A DNA stretch of 52,662 nt, from the NCBI GenBank assembly GCA_043789035.1, contig JAYWIG010000140.1:1-52662 (forward strand), written 5' to 3'. Source of the stretch: JAYWIG01 sp043789035 (GTDB lineage: Bacteria > Pseudomonadota > Gammaproteobacteria > Burkholderiales > Burkholderiaceae_E). The position numbers and the translations under genes were made by a program. The notes below the pieces were generated by a model that did no database searches, was not told the DNA's origin, and saw only the letters and a program-made list of their open reading frames with translations. Shown piece by piece: positions 39,738-49,263 of the stretch; position 1 is the first letter of the stretch, and every line of letters begins with the position of its first letter.

Positions 39738-41945
39738 TTAGAACTTATAGTTCGCCGAAACCCCGAACAGCCAACTACGACCAGCCGCTGGTTCATAAAA
39801 CTGTGAACTGGCTTGGTTCACGATCACCGATCCAATATAGCTTTTGCCCAATAGGTTATCGACACGGGCAAACTCACGGAACGTCCAGTTGCCTGCTTTT
39901 TGTTGCAGGCTGACCCGAGCAGCAAAGACGCCATAGCCAGGCGCGTAGGCGTTGTTCAAGTCATTGGCTGACACTTTGCCAGAGGCCCTCCACTCCAAGC
40001 CAGTACGTAGAGCACCATCGGTACTTGCCCAGGCCACGTCGGCAAACAGGCTTTGTTTGGGCACTCCAGGCAGGCCGCTACCGGCTGGCACTGCAACACC
40101 GGTCGTACTTGTGCAGGTGGTTGTAAAACAGGCGGTGAATGTATCGCTATATCGAGCATTCAGATAGGTATAAGCCCAGCGCGTGTTCCAACCCTTGGCG
40201 AACTGATTGTTATAGGAAAGTTCCAAACCATCGCGTTGCGTGCCTCCGGCATTTTGGAAACGTGAGCGCCCGCCGTTATTACTCAACACCACAATTTCAT
40301 CGGTTGTTTTTGCTTGGAACAAAGCGGCTTGCAGCAACGCACTCCGAGACATTTGATACTTCGCGCCGATCTCATACTGCGTACTTCGTGCAGGCCGCAA
40401 ACCAAGATTTAAACCAGATTTGGTTGCGTCAGGGTTGTAGGCAATTTCATTCAAGGTCGGCGCATCAAACCCTTTGCCCCATGACGCATACAAATTGACT
40501 TTGCTATTCAAGTTGTACAACACGCCCAACATGGGCGTGGTACCCGAGTAAGAAATGCCACCGCTGTCGTTTGGATTACCTGCAACGATATAGTTGTCTT
40601 GCGACGTTAGCGTAATGTTGCTGCGCCTCACTCCGCCGTGCACAGTGACATCGGCAGCTGGCGACCATTGCGCTTGAAAGTATTGGTCGTTGGCGCGAAC
40701 CTTATTATTTTCATCCCTTCTGAGTTTGCCTTGCACGCCACATAGAAAGAGACGCGAAGTCCCCGAAATACACAGAGGATCCGGGTTAATCGCAGCGTTG
40801 GCAATGAAGTTATCAAAGCCACGTCTCACCTCGCTAAGCCTGTCGCTGGTTAAACCAATATGCATTAATATTGGGCCATTTTCTAGGCTGCGTCTGAACG
40901 TGTAACGAGTATCGATACCCATGTAATCACGCGCTAAATCGACAACGCCGCCAGCGGACGTTGCCGCTGTTTGCGCAGCGATAGCTGTCGCTTGGTATTG
41001 AGTAACGTCTCGTTGCCCACCGTAAGCAGTAAACTTGAGTGAGTGTTCGGCACTGAACCGATGAACAATATCCAACCCTAGCTGCGATTGTTTTGTTGAC
41101 TTACGGGTATTAAAAGTAAGCACCGATGGCACCACGCCTCTTGGGTTCGATAAATCAGCAAGTGCTAGGCCTTGCGGGTCTTGTGCATCAGGAATATTCA
41201 CGCTATTCAGCACCAAAGTCGCTTGGGTGTTTTTTCCGAGTTGGAAACCTAAGCGTGCATTGACGTTGTCTTTTGTCGCAGCGCTATGGGCTCGCCAACC
41301 GTCGGTTGTGTAGCGCGATAAATCGACGACATAGTTAAAACCTTGTGAACCGCCACTGAACTTTTGGCCCAGTTTGTACGAGCCGAAACTGCCCGCAGCA
41401 AGCGAGGTTGTCGATTCGGTATCTGGCCCACCGGATTGCGTCACAACGTTAATAACGCCGCCAGAAGAGTTTCCATAAATAGACGCAAAAGGCCCACGCA
41501 ATACTTCGATTAGCCGCGCCGACCCTAAATCGATATGCGAAATTTGCCCCTGTCCATCGGGTGAGTTGCCGGGAATGCCGTCGACATAAATTCGAAGTCC
41601 ACGCACACCAAAGGCGGTTCTCGCACCAAAGCCTCGGCTGGAAAGTTGCAAGTCTTGGGCGTAATTGTTTCTGTTGTTCGCAACTAAACCTGGAACACCA
41701 CCAAGCACCTCCGAAAGATTCACTTGCGCTTTGGCATCTTCGATCTGTGACCGATTAATCGTATCAATGGAAGCTGGTGTTTCTGAGTTTTTAGCCTCAG
41801 TCCGAGTAACTCGAATATTGACGGTTTGAACGTATGCAGAATCGGCGGCAGCTGGCTGCACCTGTTGCGCTAGCGCCACCTGAAATAACCCAGCAGCCAA
41901 GTACACGGCAAGAGAGCCGGAGCAATGCAAAGTTAAGTTTCTCAT
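39738..41945 (-). CDS. TonB-dependent outer-membrane receptor
   Basis: The protein has a signal peptide (cleavage near VALA-Q), a TonB-box-like VQTVNIRVT, a plug (about 60-190, with SEVLGGVPGLVA, LSSRGFGARTAFGVRGLRIYVDG in part, and EVLRGPFASIYGNSSGGVINV) and a beta barrel ending in NYKF. It resembles siderophore receptors of the FecA/FhuE-like broad group, but the ligand is not determined. I chose ATG 41945 because of the GGGGTG stretch upstream and the clean signal peptide; the frame extends to 41975. It stands between clpB and the PEP-mutase gene, with no transporter genes beside it. Confidence 0.9.
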   Translation of the reverse strand: MRNLTLHCSGSLAVYLAAGLFQVALAQQVQPAAADSAYVQTVNIRVTRTEAKNSETPASIDTINRSQIEDAKAQVNLSEVLGGVPGLVANNRNNYAQDLQLSSRGFGARTAFGVRGLRIYVDGIPGNSPDGQGQISHIDLGSARLIEVLRGPFASIYGNSSGGVINVVTQSGGPDTESTTSLAAGSFGSYKLGQKFSGGSQGFNYVVDLSRYTTDGWRAHSAATKDNVNARLGFQLGKNTQATLVLNSVNIPDAQDPQGLALADLSNPRGVVPSVLTFNTRKSTKQSQLGLDIVHRFSAEHSLKFTAYGGQRDVTQYQATAIAAQTAATSAGGVVDLARDYMGIDTRYTFRRSLENGPILMHIGLTSDRLSEVRRGFDNFIANAAINPDPLCISGTSRLFLCGVQGKLRRDENNKVRANDQYFQAQWSPAADVTVHGGVRRSNITLTSQDNYIVAGNPNDSGGISYSGTTPMLGVLYNLNSKVNLYASWGKGFDAPTLNEIAYNPDATKSGLNLGLRPARSTQYEIGAKYQMSRSALLQAALFQAKTTDEIVVLSNNGGRSRFQNAGGTQRDGLELSYNNQFAKGWNTRWAYTYLNARYSDTFTACFTTTCTSTTGVAVPAGSGLPGVPKQSLFADVAWASTDGALRTGLEWRASGKVSANDLNNAYAPGYGVFAARVSLQQKAGNWTFREFARVDNLLGKSYIGSVIVNQASSQFYEPAAGRSWLFGVSANYKF

Positions 41946-41988
41946 CACACACACCCCAAAAAAGTAGGGATCCATTATGACAACTTGA

Positions 41989-42017
41989 TAGCCCGATAAA
42001 TCAAATGTGTCGGGCTA
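41989..42017 (-). other. Hairpin upstream of the second TonB receptor gene
   Basis: TAGCCCGA (41989-41996) and TCGGGCTA (42010-42017) form a perfect 8-bp stem with a 13-base loop, 33 bp past the PEP-mutase-family stop and 44 bp before the receptor start. No T run follows on the minus strand, so termination would be weak. It may instead be part of the receptor leader. No Fur-box-like 19-mer was evident. Confidence 0.4.
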
Positions 42018-42049
42018 AGCTATCCACCCCTTGGTAAAAAAGAATGTGA

Positions 42050-42880
42050 TTAGCCCCGCTTAACAGTAAATAAGGCATTTAAATCCTTACCTACCATTGC
42101 CTCTTTCGCGTAGTTGAAAGTACCGTGTTCCAACATCTCAGCCCCGGCTCGCTTTAACGCACCCATCGCTGCTCTTGCCATCGATCCGCCGATGCTAATA
42201 CGTTTAACACCTAAAGCAGCCACCATTGCGACAGTCAATTGACTCGATGGGAAGCCCATCAATAAATTCATCGGCCTATCAATTGAACTTAGCACCGCGT
42301 TGATATCTTCAACAGTTTGAATACCCGGCGCATAAAGCACGTCAGCCCCAGCCTCTTGATACGCCTGCAGGCGCTTTATCGTATCGCTAATGCTCGGGTT
42401 GCCATACAGATAATTTTCACAGCGAGCGGTAAGCATAAACTTAAAGCTCAGGCTTTTTGCAGCTTGCGCCGCTGCAGTAATTCTTTCAGCGGCTAAGCCA
42501 ATATCGTAGATGGCGCTCAAGGAATTACCGCTCGCATCTTCAATTGATCCGCCCACTAAACCAACTTTTGCGGCCTCCAAAATGGTTAAAGCAGCTGATT
42601 CCGGCGTATCGCCAAAACCATTTTGCATATCGGCACTTACAGGTACATCGGTGACATCACAAATGTCTTTAAAGTAACCAAGCATGTCTTTAGCACCAAC
42701 GCCTAAATCTGGTTTACCAAGAGTAAACGCGTAACCTGCTCCGGTCGACGCAAGTGCTTTGAAGCCCATGGATTCAAGAAGAATTGCAGAGCCTCTATCC
42801 CAAGGGTTTGGAATTAAAAAGCAACCCGGAGTTTGATGTAAAGCAACGAATGCTGCGGCTTTTTCATGTTGTGTTTTCAT
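42050..42880 (-). CDS. Isocitrate lyase/PEP mutase family protein
   Basis: The TIM-barrel enzyme acts on C-C or P-C bonds next to a carboxylate with Mg. Typical stretches are NPWDRGSAILLESMGFKALASTGAG, VPVSADMQNGFGDTPE (metal-binding Asp), GGSIEDASG, and LTARCENYLYG. The KKCGH motif of true isocitrate lyase is absent, so it belongs with PEP mutase, carboxyPEP mutase or oxaloacetate decarboxylase-like proteins; the substrate is open. I chose ATG 42880 (276 residues). The in-frame TTG at 42886 lies right after the EamA stop; a GGAG site serves both. It is coupled to the EamA gene. Confidence 0.87.
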   Translation of the reverse strand: MKTQHEKAAAFVALHQTPGCFLIPNPWDRGSAILLESMGFKALASTGAGYAFTLGKPDLGVGAKDMLGYFKDICDVTDVPVSADMQNGFGDTPESAALTILEAAKVGLVGGSIEDASGNSLSAIYDIGLAAERITAAAQAAKSLSFKFMLTARCENYLYGNPSISDTIKRLQAYQEAGADVLYAPGIQTVEDINAVLSSIDRPMNLLMGFPSSQLTVAMVAALGVKRISIGGSMARAAMGALKRAGAEMLEHGTFNYAKEAMVGKDLNALFTVKRG

Positions 42881-42886
42881 GATCAA

Positions 42887-43816
42887 TTACGCTCCAATTA
42901 ATAACCAACCCAGGCCAGCAGCCAAAGCCAGCAACCCGGCGAGTTGCAGTGGTGTAATGGTTTGTTTGAAAATCTGCTTTGACACAATTAATGCAAAGAA
43001 TATTTCGATCAACCCCAAGGTGCGCACCTTGGCCGCTGATTCAAGAGCGAAGGCCATGTACCAACACCCTGACGCACTCGCGCCAAAGAAGCCAGCAACG
43101 AGTGAGGGCCGCCAAGCTGTAAACAGGCTTGAGAGTCGCCCCGGCTCACGTATGCGTAACCATAAACTCAAACACGCGGTTTGAAGTGTTTGCCCCAAAG
43201 CCAACACGATGATTGCCCGTACATAAAACGGTGCTTGCACATCAAGTGCCAAAACAGCGGCGCGAAAGCCAAGTACAGAGAAAGCAAAACAACTTGCCGA
43301 AATCAGACCCGGTACGATGGCAGCCATTAATTCAGAACTGCCTGCTTCTAACTTTTTAGGTGGCCAAGAAAACATTACAACGCCTAAGGTTGCCAATGCA
43401 ATTGAGACCCAAGCCGAAAGAGACAGAACGTCACCAATAATCAACACGCCAAAAAGCGCTACCAATAAAGGCTCTGTTTTCACAAAAGCTGTCACCACCA
43501 CAAAGCTCTGTTTTTCCATGGCTGCGAGCATAAAAGCGGTAGCAAATATCTGAAACAAAGCGCCACCAGCCAAAGCGAACCAAAATGTTGAAGCGCGACT
43601 AGCCAATGTTCCAGCTACCGTGATCGAAGGGTTGTTGACCTGCAACCATATTGACACAGCGAACAAAAATACTAATGCAAAAGGCAGGCCAAACATAAAG
43701 CGCACGTGGGTTGCACCCACCGTACCGACTTTTGCAAAAAGGGTTCTTTGCAGCGTATTCCTAGCGGTCTGAAATGCGGCGGCAGCTATAGATAGTATGG
43801 CCCAAAGAAAAGTCAT
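42887..43816 (-). CDS. EamA-family (DMT) membrane transporter
   Basis: The 309-residue protein has ten hydrophobic segments in two EamA repeats (about 5-140 and 155-300). Features include an early basic RNTLQR loop, a second helix with RFMFGLPFALVFLF, and in the second repeat the AAKVRTLGLIEIFFALIVS stretch. Drug/metabolite transporters of this type move amino acids, purines or other small metabolites; the substrate is unknown. Its stop lies 6 bp before the ATG of the PEP-mutase-family gene, so the two are a unit. It follows moaE after 11 bp and may be read through from the molybdopterin genes. Confidence 0.87.
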   Translation of the reverse strand: MTFLWAILSIAAAAFQTARNTLQRTLFAKVGTVGATHVRFMFGLPFALVFLFAVSIWLQVNNPSITVAGTLASRASTFWFALAGGALFQIFATAFMLAAMEKQSFVVVTAFVKTEPLLVALFGVLIIGDVLSLSAWVSIALATLGVVMFSWPPKKLEAGSSELMAAIVPGLISASCFAFSVLGFRAAVLALDVQAPFYVRAIIVLALGQTLQTACLSLWLRIREPGRLSSLFTAWRPSLVAGFFGASASGCWYMAFALESAAKVRTLGLIEIFFALIVSKQIFKQTITPLQLAGLLALAAGLGWLLIGA

Positions 43817-43827
43817 TACTCAGCCAA

Positions 43828-44280
43828 TCACTGCCATTTTTTTAATGTAACGTCATCACTGACTCTTGCATCAACCCAACGTTCACCCTCAGGTGTTTGT
43901 TCCTTTTTCCAGAAAGGTGCTTCGCTCTTGAGGTAATCCATAATAAACTCGCACGCCGCGAATGCTTCACCTCTGTGCGCGGAAGCAACTGCAACCAAGA
44001 CGATCTGATCCTTAGGTAGCAAGGGCCCCACTCGATGAATGACGAGCGGCTCAAATATGTTCCACCTCGTCTGCGCCTTTTTGCAAATTGACAGCAATGA
44101 TTTTTCAGTCATTCCAGGGTAATGTTCAAGCGTCATGGTAGAAACATTTGCCCCCTCATTCATATCACGAACAGTGCCGATAAACAGCGCCACAGCCCCT
44201 ACACCAGCACCACAGGCAGCGCGAAGCGCAGCAGTTTCAACGCTGATGTCGAAATCTTGTTCTTGTACTTTTACTGTCAT
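43828..44280 (-). CDS. moaE: Molybdopterin synthase catalytic subunit MoaE
   Basis: The 150-residue protein is the large subunit of molybdopterin synthase, which adds two sulfurs to cyclic pyranopterin monophosphate. Recognisable parts are GAVALFIGTVRD, the LEHYPGMTEKSL stretch, HRVGPLLPKDQIVLVAVASAHR and the catalytic Lys region YLKSEAPFWKKE. It lies 13 bp downstream of moaD, its partner, in the same operon. The product goes on to moeA-dependent metal insertion. No molybdoenzyme is in the window. Confidence 0.95.
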   Translation of the reverse strand: MTVKVQEQDFDISVETAALRAACGAGVGAVALFIGTVRDMNEGANVSTMTLEHYPGMTEKSLLSICKKAQTRWNIFEPLVIHRVGPLLPKDQIVLVAVASAHRGEAFAACEFIMDYLKSEAPFWKKEQTPEGERWVDARVSDDVTLKKWQ

Positions 44281-44293
44281 TTCGTAGGTCTAC

Positions 44294-44554
44294 TCAACCG
44301 CCGGTCACTGGAGGAAAAAAGGCAACTTCTGAACCATCGGTAAGCACAGTATCAACACTCACTACTTCTTGATTCAAGGCACACTTCATCCCTTTGCTTA
44401 AGCGCAAAGCCTCACGCCATTGCGGGCCTCGCTGCACAAGAAACTCAATGAGTGCAGCAACCGTCGTTACCGAGGTGGGCAGTACAAGCGCCTCCCGATT
44501 CGTGCCAACGGCTTCACGCAAGCTCGCAAAATAAAGTAGCGTTACCTTCATCAC
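44294..44554 (-). CDS. moaD: Molybdopterin synthase sulfur carrier subunit MoaD
   Basis: The 86-residue ubiquitin-fold protein ends in the diagnostic Gly-Gly (FFPPVTGG), which is adenylated by MoeB and then carries the thiocarboxylate for MoaE. The core LYFASLREAVG and the VSVDTVLTDGSEVAFFPP tail fit the family. It starts immediately after the moeA stop, with no bases between, and precedes moaE by 13 bp. The three make a compact operon. MoeB is not in the window. Confidence 0.95.
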   Translation of the reverse strand: MMKVTLLYFASLREAVGTNREALVLPTSVTTVAALIEFLVQRGPQWREALRLSKGMKCALNQEVVSVDTVLTDGSEVAFFPPVTGG

Positions 44555-45781
44555 TTACACTTTCAGAGGCAGATACTGAACAACATCGCCGATTGCGATT
44601 GTTTTGCCTGCCGGATTATCAAGCAAACCCGTTGCCCATACAGTCGAGGTTAAAACGCCGGAGCTTTGGTTAGCAAATAAATCGAGCTGGCCTTGGGCGT
44701 TCACTCTAACCCGCAAAAACTCGCGTCGCCTGTCGGCTTTGGGCCAATTGAAATTTACCACCATCGGCCGCGGCTGCCACTCCCATCCAGCTATACCTTG
44801 TAATCGCTTGATGAAGGGCTGCACAAACAACAAGAAAGTGACGAATGAGGATACTGGGTTTCCCGGCAAGCCAATGAAGTGCGTTTTACCTGTACTGGTT
44901 CCGCGGTTTACATAACCATAAGCCAATGGCTTACCTGGTTTAATCGCAATCTGCCACATATCGATACCGCCTTCTGCTTCAACAGCGGGCTTCACATGAT
45001 CTTCTTCCCCAACGGACATACCACCCGAAGTAACAATCAAATCATGATCAATAGCGGCCGCGCGTAACGTTGCGCGAGTTGCTTCAAGCGTATCTGCCAC
45101 GATACCGAAATCGGTTACTTCGCAACCTAACTCGCGAAGCATGTTCACAAGAGTAAAACGATTGCTGTTGTAAATCGAACCAAGCTTTAACACTTCTCCC
45201 GGCATGGCTAATTCATCGCCAGTAAAGAAACAGGCGACCTTCACTTTGGCAAACACCTGAAGCTGCGCAGCACCAACTGAAGCTGCCAACCCCAGTGCTT
45301 GCGATTCAAGCACATGTCCTTTATCGAGAACCGCACTACCCTGCTTAATGTCCTCTCCTGCGTAGCGAACCCATGCCCCACTCTTAGGCGAAACATCCGG
45401 CGCCAGTTTAATGAAAGGGACACCGTTTCGCTCGAATGCCTGAACTTGCTCTTGCATCACAACAGCATCAGCACCGTCGGGCATCATCGCACCGGTAAAG
45501 ATACGAGCAACGCTGCCTTTAGCTAACGCGCCCGGCACAGCCCCCGCAGGAATTCTCTGAGATACCGCTAAGCCTGCACTTTGAAGCACCGATAGTTCAC
45601 TTGTTCGAATTGCATAGCCATCCATTTGGCTGTTATCCATTGGCGGTACATTCAAGGTCGACACAATCGCCTGCGCCAACACTCGACCCAAGCAATCCAT
45701 AGTTGCAACCGTCTCTAGCGGTTTATCAACCGGTGAGGCATGTTGCATTAGTGCAGCCAAACCCTCGTCAAATGTAAGCAT
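44555..45781 (-). CDS. moeA: Molybdopterin molybdenumtransferase MoeA
   Basis: The 408-residue enzyme inserts molybdate into adenylylated molybdopterin. Family stretches are PPMDNSQMDGYAI, IPAGAVPG, ARIFTGAMMPDGADAVVMQE, the MoCF-binding domain (about 180-330, with TGDELAMPGE, TSGGMSVGEEDHVK and GLPGNPVSSFVTF), and a C-terminal beta-barrel. The length is normal. It is the first of moeA-moaD-moaE and follows the M20 peptidase gene by 11 bp on the same strand, so transcription may come from further upstream, perhaps from hom. Confidence 0.96.
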   Translation of the reverse strand: MLTFDEGLAALMQHASPVDKPLETVATMDCLGRVLAQAIVSTLNVPPMDNSQMDGYAIRTSELSVLQSAGLAVSQRIPAGAVPGALAKGSVARIFTGAMMPDGADAVVMQEQVQAFERNGVPFIKLAPDVSPKSGAWVRYAGEDIKQGSAVLDKGHVLESQALGLAASVGAAQLQVFAKVKVACFFTGDELAMPGEVLKLGSIYNSNRFTLVNMLRELGCEVTDFGIVADTLEATRATLRAAAIDHDLIVTSGGMSVGEEDHVKPAVEAEGGIDMWQIAIKPGKPLAYGYVNRGTSTGKTHFIGLPGNPVSSFVTFLLFVQPFIKRLQGIAGWEWQPRPMVVNFNWPKADRRREFLRVRVNAQGQLDLFANQSSGVLTSTVWATGLLDNPAGKTIAIGDVVQYLPLKV

Positions 45782-45792
45782 CTTTTATCAGC

Positions 45793-47286
45793 CTAATTTT
45801 TAACAGCCATACCCGCGACCACCCCTGCGACAGCCAGAGTGAGCTTCTTCACATACGGAATATGCAAGAACTCATTTGGCCCATGAGCGTTGGAGTTTGG
45901 CCCCAACACGCCGGTAATTAGGAATTGTGCTTTCGGAAATTTTTCGCCCAACATATTCATAAACGGAATCGTGCCACCCTCACCCAGGTAAGCTGCGGGC
46001 TTGCCATATACGCTTTGAGACTGTTGCTCAAGCAAACGCTTTAACCATTGGGCTTCAGCGGGCGCATTCCAACCATTCGCACCCCAATCGGCATCGAAAG
46101 TTACTCTAGCGTTGTAAGGGGTATTTTCTTCGAAAGCCTTTTTCATCGCTTTCGTAGCTTCTTGCGCATTGACCGTTGGCGGAATGCGCATCGAAAGCTT
46201 TAGCTTCGTAAACGGCCGCAATACGTTGCCAGCCGAATATATAGGAGGGAAACCCATCGCTCCGGTTACACTCAAAGCAGGCCGCCAAGTGCGATTTAAA
46301 ATACACTCGACCGGATCAGTACTAGTAGGTTGTGCGTGTAAGCTTTCACGGGCACCTGCCAAATGCTGATTAGGTGCGTGGTCACAACTGACCCACGGAA
46401 ATTGCTTCCAGACCATGTCGCCAAGAATATCGCCAGCCTGAGTAGCTTGTAACTGACGATCCGCAGGAATTTCTGCATACAATTCGGAAAGTTGCACCTT
46501 GCCAGTGGCCGGATCATCGATACGATTCAATAGTTGGCGAGCAATTCGAAATGATGAAGGCACGATGCCGGAGGCCATGCCAGAGTGCACGCCTTCATTC
46601 AAAATTTCAACATTCAACACACCACCCACTAAGCCACGCAGCGACGTCGTTACCCAGAGCTGCTCGTAGTTACCGCAACCTGAATCTAAACCGACCACCA
46701 GTTGCACGTCGCCTAAACGAGGCATCAGCATTTCAAGGTAGGCCGGTAAATCTGGGCTACCGCTTTCTTCGCAGGTTTCGATCAGGCCAACGCAACGTGG
46801 CCGCGCAATGCCTTCTTTGTCTAAAGCAGCAAGCGCCGTCAGTGACGCAAAAAGGGCATAGCCATCATCTGCACCACCACGGCCGTATAACTTATTATCG
46901 TCAATCACTGGCTTCCATGGCCCGAGATCTTCTCGCCAGCCAGTCATCTCAGGTTGCTTGTCTAAGTGACCATAGAACAAACAAGTTTGTGCGTTACCTA
47001 TGCCTTGGGTTGCGGGCACATCGAAAAATATGCAAGGTGTTTTTCCATCCAAGCAAATAATTTCCAAAACCATCCCAGAAAGCGCTGCGCTACCTGCGAT
47101 GCTGCCCGGTTGTTTTCTCGCCCACTCTTCGGCCAGTTTGATGACTGCAGCCAAATGCCCGTGCTCTGCCCAACTGGCATCGAAAGCGGGAGATTTCGCA
47201 GGAATTCGAACGTAATCAACCAAACGAGGAATTAAATCGGTATCCCATTTTTGGTCGATAAATTGTTTTAAGTCTGCAATATTCAT
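45793..47286 (-). CDS. M20-family metallopeptidase
   Basis: The 497-residue protein resembles the CNDP/Dug1-like branch of M20 dipeptidases. Zinc-ligand regions are LFYGHLDKQPE, LYGRGGADDGYA (bridging Asp), CEESGSPDL (catalytic and ligand Glu), GLDSGCGN and the late FLHIPYVKKL-preceding HGPNE (His). A dimerisation domain lies at about 220-370. The substrate is probably a dipeptide or N-acyl amino acid in the cytoplasm; no signal peptide is seen. It sits between mobB and moeA with short gaps, so it is in the operon although it has no known role in cofactor synthesis. Confidence 0.9.
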   Translation of the reverse strand: MNIADLKQFIDQKWDTDLIPRLVDYVRIPAKSPAFDASWAEHGHLAAVIKLAEEWARKQPGSIAGSAALSGMVLEIICLDGKTPCIFFDVPATQGIGNAQTCLFYGHLDKQPEMTGWREDLGPWKPVIDDNKLYGRGGADDGYALFASLTALAALDKEGIARPRCVGLIETCEESGSPDLPAYLEMLMPRLGDVQLVVGLDSGCGNYEQLWVTTSLRGLVGGVLNVEILNEGVHSGMASGIVPSSFRIARQLLNRIDDPATGKVQLSELYAEIPADRQLQATQAGDILGDMVWKQFPWVSCDHAPNQHLAGARESLHAQPTSTDPVECILNRTWRPALSVTGAMGFPPIYSAGNVLRPFTKLKLSMRIPPTVNAQEATKAMKKAFEENTPYNARVTFDADWGANGWNAPAEAQWLKRLLEQQSQSVYGKPAAYLGEGGTIPFMNMLGEKFPKAQFLITGVLGPNSNAHGPNEFLHIPYVKKLTLAVAGVVAGMAVKN

Positions 47287-47305
47287 TCAGTACCCCTTAA
47301 AGTTT

Positions 47306-47806
47306 CTAATCGCCAAACCCACAATAACGCAATACGAAGTCTGCCACCTCACGAGGCTTATTCAGATCGATTTGCGCCAAGCCTTCTGTTTCTAATGCGT
47401 TTGATGTTGCAACTGCCACAATGTGGTGGGTTTTGGCATCGAGCCTCGGTTTGCCATGTTCCGCGCGATAAATTTCGATTTTTGGCACAGATGAAAACTT
47501 ATAACCTTCAACCAAGATCAAATCACATGCGGAAAACTGCTTCAATAAGTCATCTAACGAGGGCTCCTCAGTCGCGCGCAATTCATGCATTAACACCCAG
47601 CGCTGAGACGAGGCAATCAATACCTCATGGGCACCCGCTTCACGGTGACGATAGGAATCTTTGCCCGGCTTATCAATGTCGAAACTATGATGCGCATGCT
47701 TGATTAACGACACTCGCAAACCAGAAGCAATCAACTCAGGGATGACCTTCTCGATCAAGGTTGTTTTACCGGAGCCAGAGTAACCGGCAAAACCAAAAAC
47801 TTTCAT
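47306..47806 (-). CDS. mobB: Molybdopterin-guanine dinucleotide biosynthesis adaptor MobB
   Basis: The 166-residue P-loop protein binds GTP and helps MobA form the guanine dinucleotide cofactor. The N-terminus has Walker A GYSGSGKTTLIEK. The family stretch SLIKHAHHSFDIDKPGKDSYRHREAG follows near residues 37-62 (cited in parts), then the Walker B-like LILVEGYK. It lies 24 bp downstream of thrC. Together with moeA, moaD and moaE it shows the cell makes Mo-bisMGD-type cofactor, though MobA is not in the window. Confidence 0.93.
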   Translation of the reverse strand: MKVFGFAGYSGSGKTTLIEKVIPELIASGLRVSLIKHAHHSFDIDKPGKDSYRHREAGAHEVLIASSQRWVLMHELRATEEPSLDDLLKQFSACDLILVEGYKFSSVPKIEIYRAEHGKPRLDAKTHHIVAVATSNALETEGLAQIDLNKPREVADFVLRYCGFGD

Positions 47807-47830
47807 TCGCTATTTAACCTTCTTAACCTT

Positions 47831-49261
47831 CTATGTGCAACGCGCAGCCACATATTGCTTGAGCAACCCGACGTCTGAAGGCATCAACGTAAACTTTTGC
47901 ACTAAGTTCTCAATTCCATTGAATGCTGCTGGCCGAGGTGCCACACGTCCTAAAGCTTCTTCGATACTGACAGAGAACTTCGCAGGCAATGCAGTTTCTA
48001 AACAAAGCATAGGCACGCCCGCCTCTTGAAACTGCTCCGCCACAACTAAGCCGTCAGCCGTATGAGTATCGATGACCACGTTAAAGGTCTTATCAATTTC
48101 ACGAATTTTTTCTAAGCGTTTGGCATGATTGCTCGCACCAGACACAAAGCCGTATTTATCTTTCACCAAACTAAAGCACGGGTAATCGGACAAATCAAAA
48201 TAGCCTTTTGTGTCTAACTCTTTCCAAAGTGCTGCTAACTTTTCAGAATCGCGATCCATCAGATCAAACACAAAACGCTCAAAGTTTGATGCTTTGGAAA
48301 TGTCCATCGACGGGCTACTGGTTTGCTGAGTTTCACGCGAGGTACGCGGACGATATACACCGGTTCGAAAGAACTCGTCGAGCACATCGTTTTCGTTAGT
48401 TGCCACCACCAGACGTTTGATCGGTAAGCCCATCATGCGAGCTACATGCCCAGCCATCACATTGCCAAAGTTACCCGAAGGTACAGTAAACGACACCTCT
48501 TGATCGTTACTGCTTGTGGCGGCCAAGTAACCTTTAAAGTAATAAACCACCTGCGCCACCACGCGGGCCCAGTTGATCGAGTTCACTGTACCAATAGCAT
48601 AGCGGTTTTTAAACTTCAAATCATTCGATACGGCTTTGACCATATCTTGGCAATCGTCGAACACGCCATCAATGGCGATGTTAAAAATATTATCGTCGAG
48701 CAATGAAAACATTTGCGCGGTTTGAAACGCGCTCATACGCTCATGCGGCGACATCATAAACACGCGAATCCCGCGTTTGCCACGCATCGCATACTCAGCA
48801 GCAGAACCAGTATCACCCGAAGTAGCGCCTAAAATATTTAGCTGTGAACCGGATTTACCTACAGTGTATTCCAGCAGATTACCCAGCAACTGCATAGCCA
48901 TGTCTTTAAACGCTAGTGTTGGGCCATTCGACAATGCCAATAGAAACCGCCCCTCACCCAAGGGCTTTAAAGGTGCAATGTCAGCAGTGCCATAAGTGGC
49001 TTCGGTATAAGTCTTAGAGACGATTGCTTTTAAGTCTGTGGCTAGGATGTCGTCAACAAAACGACTCACCACTTCGAATGCTAAATCGGCGTAAGACAAG
49101 CCACGCCAGCTAGTTAAAGTTGCACCATCAATTTGGGGATAGCTTGCTGGCATCATTAGGCCGCCATCATCAGCTAACCCAGCCATCAATGTGGCACTAA
49201 ACGTTGTTCCTTGATTCGAACCACGCGTGCTCATGTAACTCATTGGATAACTCATTACCAT
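47831..49261 (-). CDS. thrC: Threonine synthase
   Basis: The PLP enzyme converts O-phosphohomoserine to threonine. The N-terminus YMSTRGSNQGTTFSATLMAGLADDGGL is typical (cited in parts), the PLP lysine is in PTLAFKDMAMQLLG, and GATSGDTGSAAEYAM binds the phosphate. The start is uncertain: TTG 49267, ATG 49261, ATG 49255 and ATG 49243 are all in frame. GAGGAG upstream fits either of the first two; I give ATG 49261 (476 residues). It overlaps or abuts the hom stop, so hom and thrC are one unit. This is the last step of the threonine branch. Confidence 0.95.
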   Translation of the reverse strand: MVMSYPMSYMSTRGSNQGTTFSATLMAGLADDGGLMMPASYPQIDGATLTSWRGLSYADLAFEVVSRFVDDILATDLKAIVSKTYTEATYGTADIAPLKPLGEGRFLLALSNGPTLAFKDMAMQLLGNLLEYTVGKSGSQLNILGATSGDTGSAAEYAMRGKRGIRVFMMSPHERMSAFQTAQMFSLLDDNIFNIAIDGVFDDCQDMVKAVSNDLKFKNRYAIGTVNSINWARVVAQVVYYFKGYLAATSSNDQEVSFTVPSGNFGNVMAGHVARMMGLPIKRLVVATNENDVLDEFFRTGVYRPRTSRETQQTSSPSMDISKASNFERFVFDLMDRDSEKLAALWKELDTKGYFDLSDYPCFSLVKDKYGFVSGASNHAKRLEKIREIDKTFNVVIDTHTADGLVVAEQFQEAGVPMLCLETALPAKFSVSIEEALGRVAPRPAAFNGIENLVQKFTLMPSDVGLLKQYVAARCT

Positions 49262-49263
49262 TT

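Noticed and set aside
46551..47060. 169-codon plus-strand ORF inside the M20 peptidase gene
   Set aside because: It is antisense to a conserved enzyme and its product is Arg/His/Ser-rich without domains.
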